Assembly (NCBI GenBank): GCA_028875855.1
Contig: JAGWVA010000001.1
Coordinates: forward strand, 1-64,000
Source: Paracoccaceae bacterium
Lineage (GTDB): Bacteria; Pseudomonadota; Alphaproteobacteria; Rhodobacterales; Rhodobacteraceae
Reading direction: 5' to 3'
DNA length: 64,000 bases
Below the pieces are notes generated by a model, which made no database searches, was not told the origin of the DNA, and saw nothing but the letters and a program-made list of their open reading frames with translations. Each line of letters begins with the position of its first letter. Positions within the stretch are counted from its first letter, which is position 1. Shown here piece after piece: positions 30,452 to 37,112 of the stretch. The position numbers and the translations under genes were made by a program.

Positions 30452-30859
30452 TCACATCTCGACCCGCGCCCGAAACGTCAGGTCGATCCGCCGGCCCGTG
30501 TCCTTGCCGGTCCGCCGCGCCACCGCGCGCAGGAAGGCCAGCGACACCAGCCGCCCGCGCGACAGCGCGAGATCCGCCCCCACCAGCGCATCCGACACCG
30601 CCACCGCCGCCGCCTTCGCCGCCTGGAACCCCGCCGCATCGGTCACGACCGAGACGATGAAGCGATGCTCCGCCCCGTCCCCGGTCTTGTCCGACTGGTC
30701 GCGCACGTCTTCCGGCCCGATCATCAGGAACGTCCCCGTGCCTGATCCGGGCGGCACCGCGTCATAGATCGCGGCCCCCACCAGCGCGTTCAGCCCCCCG
30801 TCCGCCTGCAACCGCGCGAACACCGCCGCCTGCAGGGCGGCTGCCACCGCATAGCTCAT
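30452..30859 (-). CDS. GTA g8: tail terminator/DUF3168 protein
   Basis: A 135-residue DUF3168 protein (MSYAVAAALQAAVFARLQAD). The segments YDAVPPGSGTGTFLMIGPEDV near residue 32 and the C-terminal RRIDLTFRARVEM match the family, which caps the tail tube. The start at 30859 is set by the ATGA overlap with g7. The frame is open upstream but without family similarity. Confidence 0.9.
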   Translation of the reverse strand: MSYAVAAALQAAVFARLQADGGLNALVGAAIYDAVPPGSGTGTFLMIGPEDVRDQSDKTGDGAEHRFIVSVVTDAAGFQAAKAAAVAVSDALVGADLALSRGRLVSLAFLRAVARRTGKDTGRRIDLTFRARVEM

Positions 30860-31194
30860 GCCGGCACCTCCTCTTCCGCAAAACAGGTCAGGTAGCGCGC
30901 CGCCCCATCGCGCTCGGCGACGGCAAGGATGCGAAACACCCGCAGCCCGTCGCGAAACCGCTGGTCCGGACGGGGCCGCGAGGGCGCCCCCGAAGGCGCG
31001 GCCCGCACCGTGATGCGATAGGGCACCGACGAGGCCGCGATCTGGTCGGCCGCCACATGCCGCCCGGTCCCGGCAAGAACCTCGGCCCAAAGCGTGCCGA
31101 CCGCCTCCCAGACCTCGACATAGCCGCCCGCGCCGTCAGGCTCGGGCACCCGCGCTTCCAGCACCTGCGCCCGGTTCAGCCGCGGCGCGCTCAT
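30856..31194 (-). CDS. GTA g7: head-tail adaptor (head closure protein)
   Basis: A 112-residue protein of the SPP1 gp16-like head closure family. The N-terminal LNRAQVLEARVPEPDGAGGYVE and the DQIAASSVPYRITVRAAP segment near residue 49 are typical. It joins the connector to the tail. Overlaps g6 and g8 by four bases. Confidence 0.9.
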   Translation of the reverse strand: MSAPRLNRAQVLEARVPEPDGAGGYVEVWEAVGTLWAEVLAGTGRHVAADQIAASSVPYRITVRAAPSGAPSRPRPDQRFRDGLRVFRILAVAERDGAARYLTCFAEEEVPA

Positions 31195-31790
31195 GCCGCG
31201 CCCCCGCCCAGCACCCGCACCGTGCGCCAGCGCTCGATCAGGGCCATCACGCCGAAGGGCATCGCCCCCTCGCCCGGCCCCGGCTCGTGGCGCAGCTCGT
31301 AATACTGCGCCGCGAGCAGGAAGACCGCCTGCCGCAGATCCGCCGGCACATCCGACCAGCCGGGCCCGAAGCCCGCGTCGAAGACGATCTCCACCGTCCC
31401 GTCCTCCGGCACCTCGGGAAAGAGCCGCCCGACCGCGCGCAGGCGCGGCCGCTGCATGTCCTTGACCAGCCGCCAGCGCGTCGCCTCCAGCACCGTCTCG
31501 GCACCCGTCCCGTCCACCAGCGTGACCGAGGCCACGGCCTGCACCGGGGCAAGCGGCAGCGCCTGCTCGTCCCGGTCGCGCCAGCGCGGCAGACCCAGGT
31601 AAAAGGTCCGCTGCACCAGCGCCTTGCCGATCCGCCCCTCGATCGCGGCCATCGCGGCGCGCAGGTAACTCTCGGCAAGCGCGTCCTGCTGGCCGTCATC
31701 GGCAAAGCCACTGCCCAGCCGCAGATGGTCCTTGAATTGCACCACCGGAAGCACCGCCTGGGGCACCGGGGCCTGCTCGCTCAGCATCAT
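31191..31790 (-). CDS. GTA g6: head-tail connector protein
   Basis: A 199-residue gp6-like connector protein. Typical segments are VVQFKDHLRLG near residue 16, ESYLRAAMAAIEGRIGKALV near 41 and the C-terminal LRQAVFLLAAQYYELRHEPG. The start is placed at 31790 because GGAG lies at proper distance and homologues begin with MML. An ATG 36 bases upstream is possible but lacks family support. The 150-base gap before it, after the capsid gene, holds hairpins. Confidence 0.88.
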   Translation of the reverse strand: MMLSEQAPVPQAVLPVVQFKDHLRLGSGFADDGQQDALAESYLRAAMAAIEGRIGKALVQRTFYLGLPRWRDRDEQALPLAPVQAVASVTLVDGTGAETVLEATRWRLVKDMQRPRLRAVGRLFPEVPEDGTVEIVFDAGFGPGWSDVPADLRQAVFLLAAQYYELRHEPGPGEGAMPFGVMALIERWRTVRVLGGGAA

Positions 31791-31939
31791 GACATCTCCG
31801 ATCTTCCCGCCCGGTCTCTCCGTCAAAGAGGGCGCGCGCCACCCGGCTGCTCGGACGGAGGGAGCAGCTAGACAACCGGGGTCTCCGGCACGCGCCCGGC
31901 CCGTGCGGGTCCTTACCCGCCCGGACCCTCACGCCCCCC
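31791..31939 (-). other. g5-g6 gap with hairpins
   Basis: This 149-base gap after the capsid gene contains a perfect 7-bp hairpin (GCTGCTC 31846-31852 with GAGCAGC 31862-31868) and a 6-bp one (GCGGGT-CCTT-ACCCGC near 31913). No T run follows, so they look more like RNA-stability or processing elements than terminators. Confidence 0.55.
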
Positions 31940-33133
31940 TCAGGAGGTCGCGAACTTCAGAAGCTTGATCGCCGCGAAATCGCTCACGTCGCCGCCCACG
32001 CGCTTGGAGGCGTAGAACAGCACATGCGGCTTGGCCGAGAACGGATCGCGCAGCACCCGCAGGTCGGGCCGCTCGGCCACCGTGTAACCCGCGCGGAAAT
32101 CGCCAAAGGCCACCGCATAGGCGCCAGAGGCGATATCCGGCATGTCCTCGGCCACCAGCACCGGGTAGCCCATCAGCCGCGCAGGCTCGCCCGCCGCCAG
32201 CCCGTCCGCCCAAAGGAACCGCCCGTCGGCATCCTTCATCTTGCGCACCGCGCCCGCCGTCTTCGAATTCATCACGAAGCAGCCGTTCGCGCGGTAGCTT
32301 GCGTCCAGCGCATAGACCAGATCGACGATCGCGTCCGACGCATTGGTCGCCGCGAAATCGCCGTCGGCCCCGGTCGGCACATAGCCAAGCCGCCCCCAGC
32401 CCCAGGCACCCTCCGCCACTGCCGGATGAGACAGGAAGCCCTTGGGCTTGTCCACCCCGTCGCCCGTGACGAAAGCCATCGCCTCGGCCCGCGCGAATTT
32501 CTCGGCGATGCGCCCCGCCAGCCAGCCCTCGATGTCGAAGGCACTGTCGTCCAGAAGCCGCTGGCTCGCCTTTGGCATGGCCGACAACTCATTGAGCGGA
32601 ATGGTGATCCGCTCGATCGACGGCGTCGAGGTCTCGGCCATGGTCGCATCTTCCGTGGCCCAGCCCGATCCGACCTCGCCCTGGTCGATCAGCACGTCGA
32701 AGCTCGTGGCCTCGACCGTCACCACCGAGCTGATCGACCGGATCGACGCCGAGGAGACAAGCTGCGAGCGGATCGCATCGGCGATCTGCGGATTGACCAG
32801 GTAGCCGCCATCCGCCGCCACCGCCGCGGACATCGCCTTGCCCTCCAGCACGAGGCTGCGCAGCCCCGCGTCATCGCCCGTGCGCAGATAGGCGTCGAAC
32901 GCCTTCTGATGCGGCGCCTCGATCTCGGCGGCCATCGAAAGGGCCGGTCGGGCCGAACTCATGGTCTTGCGATCCAGCATGGTCAGTCGCTCTTCCTGTT
33001 GTTGCAACGTTGATGTCATCTCGTCCCGAAAGCTCTTGAATTCCCCCAGGAACCCCGCCAGCGCCGCCTTCACGCCGGCAGCCGGCTCCGGGCCGTCGGG
33101 CAGCCCCGCGGCCTTTGTCTCGCGTGTCGTCAT
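31940..33133 (-). CDS. GTA g5: major capsid protein (HK97 fold)
   Basis: A 397-residue HK97-type capsid protein. The first about 100 residues form the charged coiled-coil delta domain (FLGEFKSFRDEMTSTLQQQEERL) removed by the g4 protease. The mature shell protein begins near GKAMSAAVAADGGYLV. Conserved segments are LIDQGEVGSGWATE, ASQRLLDDSAFDIEGWLAGRI, DKPKGFLSHP and the C-terminal RVGGDVSDFAAIKLLKFATS. It encodes the particle shell and should be one of the most abundant GTA proteins. Confidence 0.96.
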   Translation of the reverse strand: MTTRETKAAGLPDGPEPAAGVKAALAGFLGEFKSFRDEMTSTLQQQEERLTMLDRKTMSSARPALSMAAEIEAPHQKAFDAYLRTGDDAGLRSLVLEGKAMSAAVAADGGYLVNPQIADAIRSQLVSSASIRSISSVVTVEATSFDVLIDQGEVGSGWATEDATMAETSTPSIERITIPLNELSAMPKASQRLLDDSAFDIEGWLAGRIAEKFARAEAMAFVTGDGVDKPKGFLSHPAVAEGAWGWGRLGYVPTGADGDFAATNASDAIVDLVYALDASYRANGCFVMNSKTAGAVRKMKDADGRFLWADGLAAGEPARLMGYPVLVAEDMPDIASGAYAVAFGDFRAGYTVAERPDLRVLRDPFSAKPHVLFYASKRVGGDVSDFAAIKLLKFATS

Positions 33134-33165
33134 CTTCTTCCCCCGATGGGTTCACCAAGGCCCGC

Positions 33166-33720
33166 TCAGCGCGCGGCCATCACCCGGCGCGCCTCGTCGA
33201 AAAGCCCCGCCAGTTCCCCGAGCAGCGCCGCGGGCTCGGTGCCCTTGGCCGCCACGCGGGCCTCAGGAAGCATCGGAAAGGTGACCAGCGACACCTCCCA
33301 AAGCTCCAGTTCCGTGAGAAGCCGCTGCCCCTTGCTGTCGCGCGCGGCCTTGACCGTGCGATAACCGATCGACAGCCCCTCGATGGCGCCTGCCGCGATC
33401 AGAGCCGCCGCCTCGCGGCCCCGTGCCACATCGGTCAGAAGCCGCCCCTTGACCCAGAGGCCCCGGCCGTCCTCGCGCACCTCGTCCCAGATGCCGATCG
33501 GCTGGCCGGGGTCATGCTGCCAGAGCAGCTTGACGCTGCGCCCCGCCGCCGCCATCGCCCTGAGCGAGGCCGCATAGGCGCCCGCCTGCACCACGTCGCC
33601 GCCCTGGTCCGCCACCCCGAACAGCGAGGCATAACCCTCCACCACCGCGCCATCCGTCAGGGTGACCCCCGGCGCGCCCTGCTGGAACTTCAATTCCAGC
33701 CCGTAATCCATTGTCCGCAT
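33166..33720 (-). CDS. GTA g4: prohead maturation protease (HK97 family)
   Basis: A 184-residue serine-type protease. Family marks are VVEGYASLFGVADQGGDVV near residue 27, LLWQHDPGQPIGIWDEV near 64 (catalytic His), and the GAIEGLSIGYRTVKA motif near 112 holding the catalytic Ser. It trims the capsid protein delta domain during assembly. It lies between the small g3.5 gene and the capsid gene, as in other GTAs. Confidence 0.93.
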   Translation of the reverse strand: MRTMDYGLELKFQQGAPGVTLTDGAVVEGYASLFGVADQGGDVVQAGAYAASLRAMAAAGRSVKLLWQHDPGQPIGIWDEVREDGRGLWVKGRLLTDVARGREAAALIAAGAIEGLSIGYRTVKAARDSKGQRLLTELELWEVSLVTFPMLPEARVAAKGTEPAALLGELAGLFDEARRVMAAR

Positions 33721-33729
33721 GCAAATTCC

Positions 33730-33975
33730 TCACTTCGTGATCGTGTGGATCAGCACCTCGGCGCCGCGCGCCAGCAGGAAGGCCGCCACCCCGTAAACCG
33801 CCAGCCACAGCCGCCGCTCGACCCGCTCCAGCGTCGCCTCCATCAGCTTCAGCCGGTATTCCAGCGCGCTCCAGCGCTCCTCCGAAACGCGCTCGTTGGC
33901 CTCCAGCCGCGCCGCAGTGGGATCGAAGCTGTCGTAGAGGTAACGCGAGCCCGCCCCCTCGCGCCGCGCACTCAC
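33730..33975 (-). CDS. GTA g3.5: small head-formation protein (rcc01685 type), GTG start
   Basis: An 81-residue protein (first residues MSARREGAGSRYLYDSFDP). A charged helix, ANERVSEERWSALEYRLKLM, is followed by one membrane-like helix near residues 57-76 (LWLAVYGVAAFLLARGAEV). It matches the small gene between portal and protease in Rhodobacter GTAs. The start is a GTG whose last two bases overlap the portal stop (GTGA), so ATG-only gene calling misses the correct N-terminus. Confidence 0.85.
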   Translation of the reverse strand: MSARREGAGSRYLYDSFDPTAARLEANERVSEERWSALEYRLKLMEATLERVERRLWLAVYGVAAFLLARGAEVLIHTITK

Positions 33976-35165
33976 GACGGCCCCGGCGCGGGCGGCAGGC
34001 CAAGGAGCACCCGCTTTTCCGCATCGCTCAGAAAGCTCGCCGCCCCCACGCGCGCCCATTGCTGGTCGCGCTCCGCCGCCAGCGCCGGCACCTGGTCCAG
34101 ATCGGGCCGGATCGTCACCTGCGCCCCGGCATAGGCCGACAGCCAATGCCCCACCGCCGCCGTCACCCGCGTGGCCATCGGCAGCACCGTCAGCCGGTAA
34201 AACGCCCGATTCGCCTCCTGGTAATTGGCGTAGGTCGCATCGCCGGGCACCCCGATCAGCATCGGCGGCACGCCGAAGGCCGTCGCGATCTCGCGCGCCG
34301 CCGCCTCCTTCGTCTTCTGGAACTCCATGTCCGAGGGCGAGAATCCCATCGGCTTCCAGTCGAGCCCCCCCTCCAGCAGCATCGGCCGCCCGGCATTGCG
34401 CGCGCCCTGATGGTAGCTCTCCATCTCCACCACCAGCCGCTCGTATTGATCCGGGCTCAGCGACCCGGACCCGTCCGCCCCCTTGTAGACGATCGCCCCC
34501 GAGGGCCGCGCCGCATTGTCCAGAAGCGCCTTCGACCAGGCCGAGGCCGCGTTGTGCACGTCGATCGCGACGGCCGCCGCCTGCAGGGGCGACAGGCCGT
34601 AATGGTCGTCCTGCGGGTGGAAGGCGCGCAGGTGACAGACCGGCGCCACCGCCCCGGTCATGTCGAACCGCAGCTTCCGGCTGCCGACGGTATAGTCATA
34701 GGCCACCGGCCAGCCGTCCCGCCCCGGCACCGCCGTCACCCGGTCCGAGCGCAGCACATGCACCTCGCCCGGCAGGGGTCCGGTGCCGACCACGGCCTCG
34801 AGATAAGCGTTCCCGGTCAGCAGAAGCTGGGAATACAGCGCCTCGAACAGCTCTGCCCGCCCCTGCGCCGCATTGGGCCGCGCCAGCAGCGCCTGCAGCG
34901 GATGCGTCTCATAGCGCTGCCCGGTGTCCTGAAACACCAGAGGCAGCGCCGCCGCGGCCTCGGCGATCAGCCGCACCGCGCGAAAGCCCACCGGGTTGCC
35001 CATGTAGCCCAGCCGCGTCAGCGTCCCGCTGTCCCGCGCGCTCCAGCCCACCCGAGCACCCGCGCCCGCCCAGGCAATCACCGGCCCGGCGGCCGAGGCC
35101 TTGCGTTCCGGCGCAGCCGGCGGCGCCTTCGCCACCTCCCCGCGCCGCAGGAAATCAAAAACCAT
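33972..35165 (-). CDS. GTA g3: portal protein
   Basis: A 397-residue HK97-type portal protein, forming the DNA entry ring. Diagnostic segments are MVFDFLRRGE at the start, GFRAVRLIAEAAAALPLV near residue 59, LLTGNAYLEAVVG near 111, and FGVPPMLIGVPGDATYANYQEANRAFY near 307. The start at 35165 follows family N-termini; nine extra codons lie upstream. A 120-base gap with a terminator-like hairpin separates it from the terminase gene. Confidence 0.95.
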   Translation of the reverse strand: MVFDFLRRGEVAKAPPAAPERKASAAGPVIAWAGAGARVGWSARDSGTLTRLGYMGNPVGFRAVRLIAEAAAALPLVFQDTGQRYETHPLQALLARPNAAQGRAELFEALYSQLLLTGNAYLEAVVGTGPLPGEVHVLRSDRVTAVPGRDGWPVAYDYTVGSRKLRFDMTGAVAPVCHLRAFHPQDDHYGLSPLQAAAVAIDVHNAASAWSKALLDNAARPSGAIVYKGADGSGSLSPDQYERLVVEMESYHQGARNAGRPMLLEGGLDWKPMGFSPSDMEFQKTKEAAAREIATAFGVPPMLIGVPGDATYANYQEANRAFYRLTVLPMATRVTAAVGHWLSAYAGAQVTIRPDLDQVPALAAERDQQWARVGAASFLSDAEKRVLLGLPPAPGPS

Positions 35166-35190
35166 CCATCCGCTCCTCATGCCGCCTGCC

Positions 35191-35222
35191 AAAGAAAAAG
35201 GGGCCCGCCCAGAACGCGCCCC
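35191..35222 (-). terminator. Terminator-like hairpin between GTA terminase and portal genes
   Basis: On the minus strand GGGGC-GCG...GCGG-GCCCC is followed by TTTTTCTTT. The stem is 5 bp plus a short inner helix beyond a mismatch. It lies inside the co-directional GTA cluster, so passage of RNA polymerase would need read-through, an internal promoter or antitermination. Confidence 0.6.
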
Positions 35223-35286
35223 TCATCTTCTGTCTGGCTCGAATGTCCCGCAGGGCCTTCGGCCTCCGCCACGCTCCAACCGCGCT

Positions 35287-36639
35287 CTAGAGCCCCCGCA
35301 CCCGCGGGGCCGCCCCGACCCGCGCCGGCTCGATCATCAGCGCCGTCAGCGCCCAGACCAGCGCATCCACGCGGTCCGGGCTGCCCCGCCCCTGAAAGCC
35401 CGTCACCGTCATCTGCCCCATCTCGGCCTCCAGCGCGCCAAGCCCCGGCAGGTGCTTGACCCGCCCCTGCTCGTAAAGCGCCGCCACCGGTTCCGCCCGT
35501 GCGGCCTTGCCCCGGCTGGCGCGCACCGCGCGGAACGGCACCATCGCATCGACCTGCCGCACCACGCGCTCCACCAGATCGCCGCCCTGGTTGACCTCCG
35601 CCACCAGCCGGTCCGCCCCGTGCCGCTCGACCGCCGCGACCGCCGCATGCGCCCATTGCTGGGGCGAGGCGCCCTCGACGCTCGCATCCTCCAGCACATA
35701 GGCCCGCCATTCCTGCGGCGGCCCCTGCATCGACACGCCCGCCACCACGATCCCGCAGGCATCGGCCTTCGCCCCCCCGGTCACCGGCGGGTCCACCGCC
35801 ACCACGATCCGGTCCAGCTTCGGCGCCGCCGCCACGCTCGCCGTCTCCAGCAGGGCCTGAGGCCACAGCGCGCCGTGCAGATCCTCGACCAGCTCGCCCT
35901 GCAGTTCCTGCCGCCCCAGCCGCTGCCCGACATAGCGCGCCCGCATCTCTTCCAGGAACGACTTCGCCAGATAGGCCCGGTTCGCCTCCGTCGGCGCATG
36001 CGTCAGCACGGTCGAGGGGTTCTTCAGGATCGCCTTCAGCACCTCGACATTCTTCGGCGTCGTCGTCACCACCTGCTGCGGATGCTCGCCCAGCCGCAGC
36101 GCAAACTGCAGCATGTCCCAGGCCTCCTGCCCGCGTTTCCACTTCGCCAGCTCATCGGCCCAGGCGGCATCGAACTGCGGTCCCCGCAGGCTCTCGGGCT
36201 CATGCGCCGAAAAGACCTGCGCCACCGCGCCGTTGGGCCAGACCAGCCGCTTGCGCGTCGCCTCCCACTTCGGTCGCCGGTCGGGCGGCGAACAGGCCAG
36301 GATGCCGCTGTCGCCAAAGATCATCACCTCGCGCACCTGGTCGATCGTCTCTCCCAGCAGCGCCACGCGCGACGCCCGCCCGGCATCTTCGGGCCGCGCC
36401 CCCTCGACCTGCGCGCGCACCCATTCGGCGCCCGCCCGCGTCTTGCCCGCGCCGCGCCCGCCCATGATGACCCAGCTTCGCCAGGCCCCCTGCGGCGGCA
36501 GCTGATGCGGCAGCGCCCAGAACTCGAAAAGCCACGGCAGCGCCAGCAGCGCCTCGTCCGACAGCCCTTCCAGAAAGGCGTCAATCGCCTCCGGCGTCGC
36601 GGAGGCAAGCCAGGCGGCGCCCGATCTCAGTCCGGGCAC
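35287..36639 (-). CDS. GTA g2: large terminase (DNA-packaging ATPase/nuclease)
   Basis: A roughly 450-residue terminase motor that pumps host DNA into the particle. Walker A reads MGGRGAGKTRAGAEW, Walker B region FDAAWADELAKW, followed by VVTTTPKNV. The C-terminal nuclease domain starts near IVVAVDPPVTGG, with VAEVNQGGDLV and the last acidic residue in RGSPDRVDALVWALTAL. The start is uncertain: GTG 36639 is used here, giving the usual length. A TTG at 36699 would add 20 residues. It overlaps g1 by about 59 bases in either case or more. Confidence 0.93.
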   Translation of the reverse strand: MPGLRSGAAWLASATPEAIDAFLEGLSDEALLALPWLFEFWALPHQLPPQGAWRSWVIMGGRGAGKTRAGAEWVRAQVEGARPEDAGRASRVALLGETIDQVREVMIFGDSGILACSPPDRRPKWEATRKRLVWPNGAVAQVFSAHEPESLRGPQFDAAWADELAKWKRGQEAWDMLQFALRLGEHPQQVVTTTPKNVEVLKAILKNPSTVLTHAPTEANRAYLAKSFLEEMRARYVGQRLGRQELQGELVEDLHGALWPQALLETASVAAAPKLDRIVVAVDPPVTGGAKADACGIVVAGVSMQGPPQEWRAYVLEDASVEGASPQQWAHAAVAAVERHGADRLVAEVNQGGDLVERVVRQVDAMVPFRAVRASRGKAARAEPVAALYEQGRVKHLPGLGALEAEMGQMTVTGFQGRGSPDRVDALVWALTALMIEPARVGAAPRVRGL

Positions 36640-36904
36640 GCTCGAAATCGAGCGCCCGCTCAGGTCCGAGTCCCTCACTGTCCTTTCGGAGTTTTTCAAT
36701 GGTTGCCCTTTCGTTCAGAACGGTCAGCAGCGCCTGACGAAACTCCCGCGCATATCCCAGCGCCTCCTTCGCCGTCTTCGGATCGCCGTTGCGCGCCTCG
36801 TTGATCACCAACTCGAACACATCGGCGGCGGTCTCATAAAGCAGCACTGCCTTGGAAAGCATCTTGGCGGGCTCAAGCCCGTCGATCGGTGTCTGATCTG
36901 TCAT
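36581..36904 (-). CDS. GTA g1: small terminase
   Basis: A 107-residue protein, MTDQTPIDGLEPAKMLSKAVLLYE, that matches the first GTA gene, whose product acts as a non-sequence-specific small terminase in Rhodobacter capsulatus. It is mostly helical, with a coiled-coil-like stretch at residues 45-95 (REFRQALLTVLNERATIEKL). The start at 36904 has GAGGGGCGGG about 10 bases upstream. First gene after the GTA promoter and leader hairpin. Confidence 0.88.
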   Translation of the reverse strand: MTDQTPIDGLEPAKMLSKAVLLYETAADVFELVINEARNGDPKTAKEALGYAREFRQALLTVLNERATIEKLRKDSEGLGPERALDFERARTEIGRRLACLRDAGGD

Positions 36905-36949
36905 GTGGTTTCGAACCCGCCCCTCTTGCCGGTCCGACCGAGAGACATG

Positions 36950-36982
36950 AAAAAACGGCACAGGGGTCACCCCCAGGCCGTT
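36950..36982 (-). terminator. Strong hairpin plus U6 in the GTA leader (attenuator or fab/mltG terminator)
   Basis: On the minus strand AACGGC...GGGG-TGA-CCCC...GCCGTT folds into a hairpin (36954-36982: six outer pairs, one mismatch, two G-T pairs, four G-C pairs, 3-base loop). It runs straight into TTTTTT (36955-36950). It lies between the predicted GTA promoter and the g1 start codon. I see no promoter between it and g1. Confidence 0.8.
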
Positions 36983-37008
36983 CACCCAAGTCTTCTAGCA
37001 TGTCACAA

Positions 37009-37037
37009 GGTATAGACCGGACCGCGCGGCAAGTCAA
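37009..37037 (-). promoter_or_regulatory. Predicted sigma70-type promoter of the GTA operon
   Basis: Minus-strand TTGACT (37037-37032), a 17-base spacer, then TATACC (37014-37009). Transcription would start near 37002, giving a leader of about 98 bases before g1. Confidence 0.7.
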
Positions 37038-37069
37038 TTGAAAAATCAAGCGATATCATGGACTTGCCG
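37027..37069. promoter_or_regulatory. 9-bp inverted repeat over the GTA promoter -35
   Basis: CGGCAAGTC (37027-37035) and GACTTGCCG (37061-37069) are exact complements 25 bases apart. One arm covers the -35 element. This could be a site for a GTA activator such as GafA or for a repressor; the factor is unknown. Confidence 0.55.
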
Positions 37070-37078
37070 AACGGCGCG

Positions 37079-37093
37079 TTAACCATTCGTTAA
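37079..37093. promoter_or_regulatory. Perfect CtrA-type site (TTAA-N7-TTAA) upstream of the GTA promoter
   Basis: TTAACCATTCGTTAA matches the CtrA full-site consensus TTAA-N7-TTAA and is centred about 84 bases before the predicted GTA transcription start. CtrA is required for GTA gene expression in Rhodobacter capsulatus, but direct binding here is an inference. Confidence 0.6.
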
Positions 37094-37112
37094 CCCCGCC
37101 GACAGGCGAGGC

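Noticed and set aside
22213-36904. Prophage.
   Set aside because: No integrase, repressor, replication or lysis genes, no attachment-site repeats, and gene content and order match the Rhodobacter-type GTA.
36905-36922. A GGTTTCGAACCC string resembling a tRNA T-arm.
   Set aside because: No acceptor, D or anticodon stem can be built around it on either strand. It lies in the GTA g1 leader.
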